Source of the DNA: Nitratidesulfovibrio termitidis HI1
GTDB lineage: Bacteria; Desulfobacterota; Desulfovibrionia; Desulfovibrionales; Desulfovibrionaceae
NCBI RefSeq assembly: GCF_000504305.1
Contig: NZ_KI632512.1
Coordinates: 528,388 to 592,387 of the forward strand
DNA length: 64,000 nucleotides
Reading direction: 5' to 3'
Shown here: piece after piece, positions 26,876 through 34,997 of the stretch
Numbering within the stretch: the stretch's first letter is position 1
Layout: every line of letters begins with the position of its first letter
Program-made: the position numbers and the translations under genes
The notes under the pieces: generated by a model
Told to the model about the DNA's origin: nothing
Databases searched by the model: none
The model's input: only the letters and a program-made list of their open reading frames with translations

Positions 26876-26957
26876 TCCGAAAAAGTCGCGCGGGGAACCC
26901 GCCACCTTGGGCACCGTGCTGTTCGAAAACGCGGTACGCCACCTGCGCGGCCAATAG
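26807..26957 (+). repeat. 82-bp-period direct repeat of the purQ-like 3' end
   Basis: Copy 1 (26807-26875) is the end of the gene and copy 2 (26889-26957) follows after 13 bases. Both encode the same 22 residues (RGEPATLG...AVRHLRGQ) and a stop (TAA or TAG). The first nine codons differ at eight bases, all silent; the next 41 bases (26834-26874 and 26916-26956) are identical. The downstream copy has no start and is not expressed as a gene. Confidence 0.92.
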
Positions 26958-27006
26958 TCCGAGGCAATTCGGAACCCGCACAGGCACCGCCACATATCCG
27001 CACATG

Positions 27007-27044
27007 ACGCGGGAAGGGAATGCACGCATCCCCTTCCCGCGTTT
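27007..27044 (+). terminator. Terminator after the purQ-like gene
   Basis: ACGCGGGAAGGG pairs with CCCTTCCCGCGT across a twelve-base loop, followed by TTCGCGTTGTT. It lies just after the duplicated gene end. Confidence 0.65.
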
Positions 27045-27065
27045 CGCGTTGTTGAGCCTGGCACC

Positions 27066-27094
27066 TTTTCAAGCGGGGGCCGGGACTGTATAGG
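27066..27094 (+). promoter_or_regulatory. Weak promoter candidate for the gene at 27177
   Basis: TTTTCA and TATAGG are 17 bases apart, about 85 bases before the ATG at 27177 and directly after a terminator. The match to sigma-70 consensus is moderate. Confidence 0.33.
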
Positions 27095-27176
27095 CGAAAG
27101 GTGCGGTACGCGGGCGTGGTCGCGCAATCCCGTATCGCAATACCCTACCCGTCAAGCCCTTGGAGGAGCGCACGCC

Positions 27177-27575
27177 ATGATTCACTGCCATGTCTGCGGC
27201 GTCGATGCCTCCACCGGCTGGGTGCTCGGCTTCGTGCCGTCGCCCGACAACCTGAAGATGGCCCTGTGCCGTGAACACGACACCCGGGACAACCGCAAGT
27301 TGGTCAAGACGGCATGGCGCGCCCTGATGGAGCGTGAAATACATGCCATGAACGAGCTTTCCGGCCACAAGGCGGGCGCGGTGCAGCGCTGGCGGCTGGA
27401 CATCGCGTTCATCGACGGGGGTACGGTGACCCAGGACTGCCTGGAATGCATCGCCACCCCGCAGGCCACCCTGCAGGTACTGCTGCCGGACGGCACCCTG
27501 CGCTTCTACCCCCTGCCCCAGATCCGCCGCTACGACCTGCGCCCCGTGCCCGCCCCTGCTGCGGACAAGGCGTAG
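27177..27575 (+). CDS. Hypothetical protein with N-terminal CxxC
   Basis: 132 residues, not recognised. It starts MIHCHVCG, with another Cys/His pair in LCREHDTRDN at about 31-36, so a small metal-binding knuckle is possible. The middle is helical (KTAWRALMEREIHAMNEL) and the second half is predicted beta (WRLDIAFIDGG, LQVLLPDGTLRFY). No signal peptide or membrane segment. GGAGGAGCG precedes the ATG, and composition matches the neighbours, so it is a credible gene. A terminator precedes it; the next gene follows after 200 bases. Confidence 0.72.
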   Translation: MIHCHVCGVDASTGWVLGFVPSPDNLKMALCREHDTRDNRKLVKTAWRALMEREIHAMNELSGHKAGAVQRWRLDIAFIDGGTVTQDCLECIATPQATLQVLLPDGTLRFYPLPQIRRYDLRPVPAPAADKA

Positions 27576-27776
27576 ACTGCCACGCGCTAGCTGCCCGACT
27601 TGCCCGCCGAACCTGGCCAGGCCATCCGGGGAGTTTCGTTCCCGCGCCGTCTTACCCGGCTTCGTCCCCTTCCGGTTCATGCCCGAGTTGACAGGCACCG
27701 CCTGCGGATGCATATGCAAGCGCTTGCAGACGCCCGGCCCGAGTGGCCACCGCAACCGACAACCACGGAGACGCCC

Positions 27777-28214
27777 ATGTACGCCGACGCCGCCACCGAA
27801 GCCGCCGTGAATGCCTTCATTGCCCAATGGACCGCCGGAGAAGACGGCGCGGGCGTGCTGCCCGTGTTCGTAGCCCTGTGCGGCCACCTGCATACCCATG
27901 ACGGTGCCGTGGTGGAATTCGTCAGCCGCCCTGGCGTCAGTCATTCGCTGCGCGGCACCTTTCCCGGCTGGACCGCCCGTCCGCTGGCCGTGCTGGTGGA
28001 CGTGATCGACGACGACCCCGCCGAACGCTGGCTGTCGGTGTGCTTTCACGATGATTCCCTGACCGACCCGGAAGAACGCGGCGACTGGATTCCCACCGGC
28101 CTTAACGGCAATGACGCCCGCTGCTTCAACCTGGAAGACGGCGATGAAGAGTTCATGCAGTACGTGAAGGATCGCATTTCCGAAGCCTTTGCCCACTGCC
28201 GCGCCAGCGCGTAA
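27777..28214 (+). CDS. Hypothetical protein
   Basis: 145 residues, not recognised. It is acidic and soluble with no Cys cluster, signal or membrane helix. Visible segments: VLPVFVALCGHLHTHDGAVVEFVSRPG, LAVLVDVIDDDPAERWLSVCFHDD (beta), a Gly/Asn-rich loop (IPTGLNGNDARCFNLED), then a C-terminal helix (EEFMQYVKDRISEAFAHCR). ATG 27777 is preceded by CACGGAG; the upstream part of the frame is not needed. A strong terminator follows. The spacing suggests it is transcribed with the gene at 27177. Confidence 0.72.
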   Translation: MYADAATEAAVNAFIAQWTAGEDGAGVLPVFVALCGHLHTHDGAVVEFVSRPGVSHSLRGTFPGWTARPLAVLVDVIDDDPAERWLSVCFHDDSLTDPEERGDWIPTGLNGNDARCFNLEDGDEEFMQYVKDRISEAFAHCRASA

Positions 28215-28246
28215 CACCGCGCAGCACGCCCCTTTTCGCAAAAAGT

Positions 28247-28287
28247 ACGTCCCCCGCTCGCAGCCGCGAACGGGGGACGTTTTCTTT
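28247..28287 (+). terminator. Rho-independent terminator
   Basis: ACGTCCCCCG pairs with CGGGGGACGT across a fourteen-base loop and is followed by TTTTCTTT. It closes the two hypothetical genes. Confidence 0.85.
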
Positions 28288-28332
28288 CGTGCGTGTGTCC
28301 GCTTCACCATGCCGGAGCATGGCAAGGACCGT

Positions 28333-28663
28333 TAGGGGCTGTTTCTGAATCAGGATTTTCGTTCGTTGGCGAGGAAAACAAGCCTGCCATGAAGGAGTGC
28401 GGCAGCCGTTAGATGAGCGAAGCGAATCTTACGGATGGCGACCGCAGAGCGTATTCTTATCATAGTTGACTGAGCCTTAGCCGTAAGGCGAGCGCACGGC
28501 GCGAGTCTTACGGATAAGGACAGCAACGCAATGGCAGGTGACGTTTGACCGCGTTGCGCACGATGCCCGTAAGGCTCGCGCCGTGCGCTCGCCTTACGGG
28601 CACGCTTCGCGCCCTTCGGGTCGGAAGCCAAGGGGCGAAAGGACTATTCAGAAACAGTCCCTA
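28333..28663. mobile_element. 331-bp MITE-like element with 18-bp terminal inverted repeats
   Basis: The left end TAGGGGCTGTTTCTGAAT and the right end, read in reverse complement, TAGGGACTGTTTCTGAAT, differ at one base. The outer TA on both sides fits TA-target elements such as the IS630/mariner group. Inside are two 33-base arms (28481-28513 and 28567-28599) that are reverse complements apart from one base, and each is itself nearly palindromic (CCGTAAGGC...GCCTTACGG). No transposase or credible gene is present. The right end supplies the TAG stop of the adjacent zinc-ribbon gene. Confidence 0.75.
28481..28599. repeat. Paired internal palindromes of the MITE
   Basis: Two 33-base arms, CCGTAAGGCGAGCGCACGG... 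and its inverted copy CCGTAAGGCTCGCGCCGTG..., are separated by 53 bases. Either can fold alone, or both can pair into one long stem. Confidence 0.8.
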
Positions 28664-28939
28664 CGCGAAATCAGGGTCGATGGCCGCCCGCCCATTGTCC
28701 AGCATCACCTTCAGGAAGCGCACGGTGCGCTCGTCCACCGGCACGATGGGAAAGTGCTGCATGCACGAATCGCACTGGGCCATGGAGGGCTGGGTGGGGC
28801 TGATCAACGGCACCTGGCGGCGGCAGTGCGGGCAGGGGTAGAAGAAGATCACTTCCAGCCCGTCAGGGCGCACCGGGTTCAGGGGTTTGCGGCTCTTGCC
28901 GTCCTGCCCGTTGTTCCCGTTTCTGTTGTCACCGGCCAT
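28661..28939 (-). CDS. Small zinc-ribbon-like protein
   Basis: 92 residues, family not named. The centre has PCPHC (C-x2-C) and, 17 residues later, CDSC (C-x2-C), a four-Cys zinc-ribbon spacing. The N-terminal 25 residues are polar and Asn/Gly/Lys-rich; the C-terminal part reads VDERTVRFLKVMLDNG. It starts directly after the gpmI stop (TAG then ATG with no gap), so it is co-transcribed and probably coupled. Its TAG stop is formed by the outermost bases of the MITE, so the native C-terminus may have been longer. Confidence 0.75.
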   Translation of the reverse strand: MAGDNRNGNNGQDGKSRKPLNPVRPDGLEVIFFYPCPHCRRQVPLISPTQPSMAQCDSCMQHFPIVPVDERTVRFLKVMLDNGRAAIDPDFA

Positions 28940-30592
28940 CTATGCCGCCTCCGTGTCGCCGTCGTTTGCAATCAGGGATGCGCCGGTCATCAGGTCCGGC
29001 GTGTCCACGCCCCACAGGCCAAGAATGGTGGGGGCGATGTCCCCCAGCCTGCCGTCATCGCGCAGGCGCAGCAGACGCATGCCATCGGGCCGCGAGGCAT
29101 CGCGCTCTGCCACCACGCAGTGCACCCGGTTGGTGGTGTGCGCGGTCTGCGGGTTGCCCGTGGAATCCAGCAGTTCCTCGGCATTGCCGTGGTCGGCGGT
29201 GACGATAAGCCGCCCGCCCGCGCCCAGCACCGCTTCCGCGATGCGGCCCACGCAGGCATCCACCGTTTCCACGGCGGCAATGGCCGCAGGAATGATGCCG
29301 GTGTGCCCCACCATGTCGCAGTTGGCCAGGTTGCACACCACAAGGGAATAACCGCCCTGCCGCCATTCTTCCAGCAGCAGGTCGGTGACCTCCACCGCGC
29401 TCATGGCGGGCTTCTGGTCGTAGGTGGCCACGTCGCGCGGGGAGGCCACAAGGCGGCGTTCCTCGCCGGGAAAGGGCTCCTCGCGGCCACAGTTCAGGAA
29501 GTAGGTGACGTGGGCGTACTTTTCCGTCTCTGCGATGCGCAACTGGCGCAGCCCCATGGACGACACCACCTCGCCGATGGTCATGGCCAGGTTGTCCTTT
29601 CCGAAGGCCACGGGCACGCCGAAGCTGGCGTCGTAACCGGTCATGGTCACGAAGCCGGAAAGCGCAGGCCGCCTGCCTCCGTCCGCCTCGCGGTCAAAGC
29701 CGTCGAAGGCGGGGTCGATGAAGGCGCGGGTAAGCTGGCGGGCACGGTCCGCCCGGAAGTTGAAGAAGAACACTCCGTCGCCGTCGGCCACGTTGCCCAC
29801 GGGCACGCCGCCTTCGGCCACCACGCGGGGGGTGACGAACTCGTCGGTCTCGCCCGCCGCATAGGCCGCGCGCACGGCGTCGGCCAGCGCGCCGCCCGGC
29901 AGAGAGCCAGCCTCCACCAGTGTGCCTTTGCCCCCGGTCATGCCGGTAAGGGCCGTCCAGGCCAGCGCGTTGCGCTCGTAGCGCTTGTCGCGGTCCATGG
30001 CGTAGTAGCGCCCGGTCAGGGTGGCGATGCGCCCCCAGCCCGCGTCACGCAGGATGGCTTCCAGATCGGTCACGTAGCCTGCGCCGCTGGTGGGCGAGGT
30101 GTCGCGCCCGTCCAGAAAGACATGCACCAGCACGGGTACCTTGCGGGCCTTGGCTGCTTCGATCATGGGGCGCAGATGGCGGATGTGGCTGTGCACCCCG
30201 CCGTCGGAAAGCAGGCCCATCAGGTGCAGCCGCCCGCCAGATGCAACAAGCGATTCCAGCAGGCCGCACAGGGCGGGGTTGCTGGCAAGTTCGCCGTTTT
30301 CCACGGCCATGTCGATGCGGGTCAGGTCCTGATAGACCACCCGGCCCGCGCCGATGTTCATGTGGCCCACTTCGGAGTTGCCCATGAACCCGGCGGGCAG
30401 GCCCACGTCACGGCCCGAACAGGCCAGCGTGGTGCGCGAGGGCAGCGCGGTGAGCCGGTCGAGGTTGGGGGTGCGCGCCAGCGACACCGCGTTGCCCGGC
30501 CCGGCGGGGGCAATGCCCCAGCCGTCCAGAATCAGCAGTACCGTTGGCGTCACTCCATGCCCCTGCCCCTGTGCCGGGCCGGGCGTGCTCAC
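28940..30592 (-). CDS. gpmI: 2,3-bisphosphoglycerate-independent phosphoglycerate mutase
   Basis: 550 residues. The alkaline-phosphatase-like core starts TVLLILDGWG (metal D23) and carries the phospho-serine S73 in FMGNSEVGHMN. Further motifs: HLMGLLSDGGVHSH, FLDGRDTSP, NFRADRARQL and the C-terminal TADHGNAE. It interconverts 3- and 2-phosphoglycerate with manganese in glycolysis/gluconeogenesis. The GTG start overlaps the rsfS stop (GTGA). A slightly later GTG at the domain edge is possible because the first 13 residues are Gly/Gln-rich. Confidence 0.95.
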   Translation of the reverse strand: MSTPGPAQGQGHGVTPTVLLILDGWGIAPAGPGNAVSLARTPNLDRLTALPSRTTLACSGRDVGLPAGFMGNSEVGHMNIGAGRVVYQDLTRIDMAVENGELASNPALCGLLESLVASGGRLHLMGLLSDGGVHSHIRHLRPMIEAAKARKVPVLVHVFLDGRDTSPTSGAGYVTDLEAILRDAGWGRIATLTGRYYAMDRDKRYERNALAWTALTGMTGGKGTLVEAGSLPGGALADAVRAAYAAGETDEFVTPRVVAEGGVPVGNVADGDGVFFFNFRADRARQLTRAFIDPAFDGFDREADGGRRPALSGFVTMTGYDASFGVPVAFGKDNLAMTIGEVVSSMGLRQLRIAETEKYAHVTYFLNCGREEPFPGEERRLVASPRDVATYDQKPAMSAVEVTDLLLEEWRQGGYSLVVCNLANCDMVGHTGIIPAAIAAVETVDACVGRIAEAVLGAGGRLIVTADHGNAEELLDSTGNPQTAHTTNRVHCVVAERDASRPDGMRLLRLRDDGRLGDIAPTILGLWGVDTPDLMTGASLIANDGDTEAA

Positions 30593-31176
30593 TGGTCGTC
30601 CCCTTCCGGGGCCTTGGGCGCGGCAGGCTTGCGGGTGCGCGCGCGGGGCTTGGGTTCCTCTGCATCTGCATCGGCGGACGAGGTTGCCGCGCGCTTGGCG
30701 GTGACGGCGGCGGCGCGTGCGCCAGCCACCTTGCCTGCCATGCGGCGCACGCCGCTGTGGGTGCCTGCCGAGGTGGTGGCGGCCTCCACCGGCGGGGCCA
30801 GTTCGCGCCCGTCATGCAGCACCGGAGCGTCGGACCACAGGCTTTCCAGGCGGAACATTTCACGCACCGGTGGCTGGAAGACGTTGATGATCACGTCGTT
30901 GCAGTCGAGCAGGATCCACTGCCCGGCCTGATAGCCTTCCATGCGCAAAAACTCGATCTTTTCGTCGTCGCACATGCCCAGCATGTGGTCGGCCAGGCCC
31001 TGCGCATGGCGCACGGAACCGGCAGTGACGATGATGATGGACTCGGCAAAGGCGTTCATGCCCGCAAGGTCCAGGGCCAGCACGTCGCGGCCCTTCTTTT
31101 CTTCCAGCCAGCTCACGAAGGTGGCAACCTTCTCGGCGGTGGGGATGTCCTTGAACTTCTTTTCGATGGGTTTCAT
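30589..31176 (-). CDS. rsfS: Ribosomal silencing factor RsfS with C-terminal extension
   Basis: 195 residues; the normal protein is about 105-130. The Iojap/RsfS domain covers about 1-118: VSWLEEKKGRDVLALDL, AFAESIIIVTAGSVRHAQGLADHM and GQWILLDCNDVIINVF. It binds uL14 and blocks subunit joining in starved cells. After the domain comes an Ala/Lys/Arg-rich tail of about 70 residues, probably disordered and basic (RARTRKPAAPKAP). ATG 31176 has ACAGGAC upstream; a longer start at 31230 is less likely. The stop overlaps gpmI. Confidence 0.9.
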   Translation of the reverse strand: MKPIEKKFKDIPTAEKVATFVSWLEEKKGRDVLALDLAGMNAFAESIIIVTAGSVRHAQGLADHMLGMCDDEKIEFLRMEGYQAGQWILLDCNDVIINVFQPPVREMFRLESLWSDAPVLHDGRELAPPVEAATTSAGTHSGVRRMAGKVAGARAAAVTAKRAATSSADADAEEPKPRARTRKPAAPKAPEGDDQ

Positions 31177-31316
31177 GCGGTGTCCTGTGGTCCGGTCGGC
31201 GCGCGGCGCGGCCCGTGTGTTCATATGCATGCGGCAGAAGGTCCGCCGATGGCGTCATGGGAAAATGGAAGGCGATTGCCTGACAGTACGAAACGGGCGG
31301 AAACGCGACCGGAGTG

Positions 31317-31970
31317 CTATTCCTTGCCCTGTGCATCGCCGCCGTGACTCAGCAGCAGCACGGATTCCAATGCCCGTTTGGGCACGCGGTGGGTGCCGTC
31401 CGCGTCACGATGGTAGCGGATGTCGCCATCGTCACCCACGGTGTCCAGTACGCGGGTTTCGGCGGGTACGCCCAGCGCCAGCACCAGCACAAGGTCCAGT
31501 TCGGCAAAGGGTTCAACAGCCAGCCCAAGGGCCGCGCGCACGCCGTCGCGGTCGAACGCGCCGATCATGCAGCAGCCAAGACCCAGCGACTGCGCACCCA
31601 ACTGGATGGTCTGGGCCGCAATGCCAAGGTCGATTTCCGGCGTGGGCGCGCCCCTCCTGTCGCACAACACGGCAATGTAGGCCGTGGGGCGCTCGCCGGG
31701 TACCGGCCCACCCCAGTCCTTGAGATAGGCAGCCCAGCGCAGGTGCGGGAACACCGCCCCATTGCGCGCAGCGTCGGCGCATACGGCGTAGCGCAACGGC
31801 TGGCGGTTGGCCCCGCTGGGGCACACCCGCGCCGTGTCCACCAGGGCATGCAGCGCGGACAGGGGCACGGCGGCATCCTCCCTGAAGCGGCGGCAGGTGC
31901 GCGCAACGCGCACGCACCGGGCAAAGGCCGCGAATTCGGGAGATTGCACGAAAGAATGCGGCACGGTCAT
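31317..31970 (-). CDS. Nitroreductase family protein
   Basis: 217 residues. The flavin-binding nitroreductase pattern is visible: RVARTCRRFREDAAVPLSALHALVDTAR with CPSGANRQPLRYAV for FMN binding, then AAYLKDWGGPVPGERPTAYIAVL, and DLGIAAQTIQLGAQSLGLGCCMIGAFD near the middle. The end (IRYHRDADGTHRVPKRALESVLL) matches a nitroreductase subgroup in which a C-terminal strand crosses the dimer. It probably reduces quinones, nitro groups or other acceptors with NAD(P)H; the substrate cannot be read. ATG 31970 has GCAGGAAA upstream. It stands alone between rsfS and the divergent CoA ligase. Confidence 0.87.
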   Translation of the reverse strand: MTVPHSFVQSPEFAAFARCVRVARTCRRFREDAAVPLSALHALVDTARVCPSGANRQPLRYAVCADAARNGAVFPHLRWAAYLKDWGGPVPGERPTAYIAVLCDRRGAPTPEIDLGIAAQTIQLGAQSLGLGCCMIGAFDRDGVRAALGLAVEPFAELDLVLVLALGVPAETRVLDTVGDDGDIRYHRDADGTHRVPKRALESVLLLSHGGDAQGKE

Positions 31971-32430
31971 GGTGCGAATTTCCTGCGGAATGGCGTGGCT
32001 GGCTGTGCAGCGTGAACGGGTCGGCATGCCGGACTGGCCGGGCGGGCCACCCGTTCACTGTCCAAACATTCCATATACCGTATTCCCAACCGCTCCGCAA
32101 ATGTCTGCATGCTGGGCCCTTCGGCAAACCGGGACGGAAACCCGGGCGGTTGCAAGGACCGGGAAAAAGGCTCACCGGGCCGAAGTAAGCAGGTGGGCCT
32201 TGCGGTGGTGTGCGCTGTCCGTTGGTTGCCCCGCCCGTATCGTCATCTCCCCTTCCATCTTCCCACTTTCGCTCCCGGCCACGCTGGCCAATATCCCCGC
32301 ACCTGCCCGGCATCCTTGACCGCATCCGGCAGTTGGGGCACAAGTTGGCCTTGCCCGACATGTGTCGCACGGGCCGCCCGCGCCAGCGCGCCGCGCGGCA
32401 CCGCCTGCGGTGAACCCGAGAGGAGAGCCC
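31971..32430. other. Divergent intergenic region nitroreductase / CoA ligase
   Basis: 460 bases. It holds a plausible minus-strand promoter (32072-32100). No promoter could be assigned for the plus-strand ligase and no credible gene is present. Confidence 0.5.
32072..32100 (-). promoter_or_regulatory. Candidate sigma-70 promoter for the nitroreductase
   Basis: On the minus strand TTGCGG and TATATG are 17 bases apart, about 100 bases before the nitroreductase ATG, in a locally AT-richer stretch. Confidence 0.42.
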
Positions 32431-33735
32431 ATGATTTTCGACGTCGACCGCGAGACGCTCCCGCGCGAGGAGCTGGAAGCGCTGCAACTGCGCAGGTTGA
32501 AGAACCTCTGCGAGCGCGTCTACGCCAACGTGCCCCACTACCGCCGCCGGTTCGAAGAGGCGGGAGTGACCCCGGCGGACATCAAGCGGCTATCCGACGT
32601 CACCCTGCTGCCCTTCACCGAAAAGCAGGACCTGCGCAACAACTATCCCTTCGGGCTGTTCGCCGTGCCCAAGGACACCATCGTGCGGCTGCACGCCTCC
32701 AGCGGCACCACCGGCAAGGCCACCGTGGTGGGCTACACCAAGCGCGACCTGGACAACTGGGCCGAACTGATGGCCCGCAGCCTGGCTGCCGCAGGGGTGA
32801 CCCGCCGCGACCTCATCCACAACGCCTACGGGTACGGCCTGTTCACCGGCGGCCTTGGCGCGCACTACGGCGCAGAGCGCCTGGGGGCCACGGTCATTCC
32901 CGTTTCCGGCGGGGCCACCAAGCGCCAGGTGCTGCTGCTGCGCGACTTTGGCGCCACGGCCATCTGCTGTACCCCTTCGTACAGCCTGTACCTGCACGAG
33001 GCGGCGGAAGAAGCAGGCATCGACCTGCGTGAACTGCCCCTGCGCATCGGCGTGTTCGGCGCGGAGCCGTGGACCGAGGAAATGCGCGCGGAAATCGAGA
33101 CCAAGCTCGGCATCGACGCCCTGAACATCTACGGCCTGTCCGAAATCATGGGCCCCGGCGTCTCCATGGAATGCGTGGAAGCCAAGTGCGGCATGCACAT
33201 CTACGAAGACCACTTCCTGCCGGAAATCATCGACCCGGTCAGCGGCGAAGCCCTGCCCCCCGGCGCAACGGGCGAACTGGTCATCACCACCCTGACCAAG
33301 GAAGGCATTCCGCTGGTGCGCTACCGCACCCGCGACATCACCTCGCTGGACTACACCCCCTGCGCCTGCGGCCGCACCCACGTGCGCATGCGCCGCGTGA
33401 CGGGCCGCAGCGACGACATGCTGATCATCCGCGGGGTGAACGTGTTCCCCTCGCAGATCGAGTCCATCCTGATGGAAACCGAGGGGCTGGCCCCGCACTA
33501 CCAGTTGCTGGTCACCCGCGAGGGCAACCTGGACAACATCGAGGTGCAGGTGGAAGTTTCCGAAGAATTCTTCTCGGACGAGATCAAGAACCTGCAACGC
33601 CGCGAAGCGCGGTTGCAGAAGACTATCAAGGAATTCCTGGGCGTCACCGCCAAGGTGCGCCTGGTAGAACCGCGCTCCATCCAGCGTTCCGAGGGCAAGG
33701 CCAAGCGCGTCATCGACATGCGCGAAAAGCCGTAG
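32431..33735 (+). CDS. Phenylacetate-CoA ligase-type AMP-forming CoA ligase
   Basis: 434 residues. The adenylate-forming P-loop [14 protein letters not shown] lies near residue 90, followed by [48 protein letters not shown] (about 233) and RYRTRDI, with the C-terminal PaaK domain [17 protein letters not shown]. It activates an aryl acid such as phenylacetate to its CoA ester. In anaerobes without a phenylacetate ring-oxidation pathway such ligases usually work with indolepyruvate/phenylpyruvate oxidoreductases, so the substrate is uncertain. GAGAGGAGAG gives a strong ribosome site. A tandem ACT protein, often a neighbour of this family, lies 2.6 kb downstream. Confidence 0.9.
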   Translation: MIFDVDRETLPREELEALQLRRLKNLCERVYANVPHYRRRFEEAGVTPADIKRLSDVTLLPFTEKQDLRNNYPFGLFAVPKDTIVRLHASSGTTGKATVVGYTKRDLDNWAELMARSLAAAGVTRRDLIHNAYGYGLFTGGLGAHYGAERLGATVIPVSGGATKRQVLLLRDFGATAICCTPSYSLYLHEAAEEAGIDLRELPLRIGVFGAEPWTEEMRAEIETKLGIDALNIYGLSEIMGPGVSMECVEAKCGMHIYEDHFLPEIIDPVSGEALPPGATGELVITTLTKEGIPLVRYRTRDITSLDYTPCACGRTHVRMRRVTGRSDDMLIIRGVNVFPSQIESILMETEGLAPHYQLLVTREGNLDNIEVQVEVSEEFFSDEIKNLQRREARLQKTIKEFLGVTAKVRLVEPRSIQRSEGKAKRVIDMREKP

Positions 33736-33762
33736 ACGCGGCACGCAAGATTACGAATGCGA

Positions 33763-33790
33763 AAAGGGGGCTTCGGCCCCCTTCTTTTTT
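33763..33790. terminator. Rho-independent terminator after the CoA ligase
   Basis: AAGGGGGC, a TTCG loop and GCCCCCTT are followed by CTTTTTT on the plus strand. The minus strand has TTTT after the stem, so it may also serve the convergent gene at 33896. Confidence 0.92.
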
Positions 33791-33895
33791 GCACGACAAT
33801 TACTGCGCCCGGCAGGTGTACAGTTAGCGGATATGCGTCCCGCCGGTGTTCTTCCTGTTGCCCCCTGCGCTGCCCTGCCCACAGACGCCTGCCTG

Positions 33896-34264
33896 TCAGC
33901 GTGGCCGCGTGCTTTTCAGGTAGCGCCGGGTTTCCCAGAACATCCCCCCGACAACGCCAATCCCCATCACGGAGGCCAACACCTTCGCCGCAATGTCGTT
34001 GATTTGAAACATCAGAACGGCCAGACACACCAACGCGATCCCCGACAGCATGGTTGAGATGAAATACTGACGGCGCACTTCCAGGGGAATGTACAGATCG
34101 TAGGCAAAAGCAGCGACGTAGGCCTTCTGGTCCCTGCCTTCCCTGAAGTCCTGACGCAGGAAATCCTTAATCTTCAGTTCGGCGGTTCCATTCAGATACC
34201 CACCGACGAGGAAGCAGGGCAGCCCGACGCCCAGCGCCACCAGGGTCATCCACTTGAACAACAT
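33896..34264 (-). CDS. Hypothetical membrane protein, three helices
   Basis: 122 residues, not recognised. Membrane segments lie at about 3-22 (WMTLVALGVGLPCFLVGGYL), 66-86 (ISTMLSGIALVCLAVLMFQIN) and 90-110 (VLASVMGIGVVGGMFW). The stretch between the first two (KIKDFLRQDFREGRDQKAYVAAFAYDLYIPLEVRRQYF) is charged. ATG 34264 has GGAGG upstream. It is monocistronic, between the CoA ligase terminator and the ferredoxin terminator. Composition is slightly less GC-rich than its neighbours. Confidence 0.7.
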   Translation of the reverse strand: MLFKWMTLVALGVGLPCFLVGGYLNGTAELKIKDFLRQDFREGRDQKAYVAAFAYDLYIPLEVRRQYFISTMLSGIALVCLAVLMFQINDIAAKVLASVMGIGVVGGMFWETRRYLKSTRPR

Positions 34265-34419
34265 GTGCCAACCTCCACTTGCGTCCTGTCCCGTCGGTGC
34301 GTCGCGTGTAATCACCTGCGGGCTACGCCCAACGCTACTGTGTCCACCACAGCACCCATACGGCAAAAACTCATATTAACGCTCTGCTGGATATAGAAGA
34401 ACAACGCAAGCAAAAGCGG

Positions 34420-34460
34420 CAACGGCGGGGAAACCTTGCTTCAAGGTAGCCCCGCCGTTG
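34420..34460 (-). terminator. Terminator after the ferredoxin gene
   Basis: CAACGGCGGGG pairs with CCCCGCCGTTG, with an inner ACCTTG/CAAGGT stem, 24 bases past the ferredoxin stop; CCGCTTTTGC follows on the minus strand. Confidence 0.75.
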
Positions 34461-34484
34461 GATTTTAGCGTTTTTCCGTGCCTG

Positions 34485-34991
34485 CTACTTCTTGGGCCGG
34501 ATGTGCGCAAGCACACGGTCGCGGGCCTCGCGCGAGGCTTCCGTTTCCAGCTCGTCCAGTTCATCACGGTCGGCAAAGCGAATGGCCCCGCAGGGGCACA
34601 TTTCCGCGCAGGCGGGGCCAAGGCCCACGGCGCGCCGCCCCACGCACAGGTCGCACTTGCGCACGGCCACGCCCCGGTCAGTGGCAAAAAAAGCGGCATA
34701 GGGGCAGGCAATGACGCAATTGCGCGTCTCGCAGCCCCGGCAGAGCATGGGTTGCAGCACCACCGCCCCGTCACGGTCGCGCATCAGCGCGCCCCGGTTG
34801 CACACCTTCATGCAGTGGGCGTGTTCGCAGTGCTGACAGTAGATGGGAATCATCTGGCCGTCGCCGGTGCGGGCCATGGCGATGCGCGGCGTGTCGTACA
34901 GAAAGCCGCACACGGCCTCGCACGTTTCGCAGCCAATGCACTTGCTGTAATCGATATGCAGGGTCTTGCCCCTGCCCTGGCATTCCGACAT
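34485..34991 (-). CDS. Polyferredoxin, four [4Fe-4S] clusters (HycB/HydN/DmsB-like)
   Basis: 168 residues with 16 Cys in four cluster motifs: CIGCETCEAVC, CQHCEHAHCMKVC, CRGCETRNCVIAC and CDLCVGRRAVGLGPACAEMC. This four-cluster arrangement is that of the electron-transfer subunits of formate dehydrogenases, hydrogenases and DMSO reductase-type enzymes. It has no TAT or Sec signal, so it works in the cytoplasm. It starts seven bases after the FAD oxidoreductase stop, so the two probably form an electron-transfer pair. A molybdopterin oxidoreductase gene lies about 2 kb away and could be a client, which is inference. Confidence 0.9.
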   Translation of the reverse strand: MSECQGRGKTLHIDYSKCIGCETCEAVCGFLYDTPRIAMARTGDGQMIPIYCQHCEHAHCMKVCNRGALMRDRDGAVVLQPMLCRGCETRNCVIACPYAAFFATDRGVAVRKCDLCVGRRAVGLGPACAEMCPCGAIRFADRDELDELETEASREARDRVLAHIRPKK

Positions 34992-34997
34992 GGCGCG

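Noticed and set aside
26889-26957. A second small gene encoded by the duplicated purQ end
   Set aside because: It has no start codon or ribosome site in frame and repeats only the last 22 codons.
28350-28631. A 93-codon frame inside the MITE
   Set aside because: It is made of the palindromic repeats, has no ribosome site and resembles no transposase.
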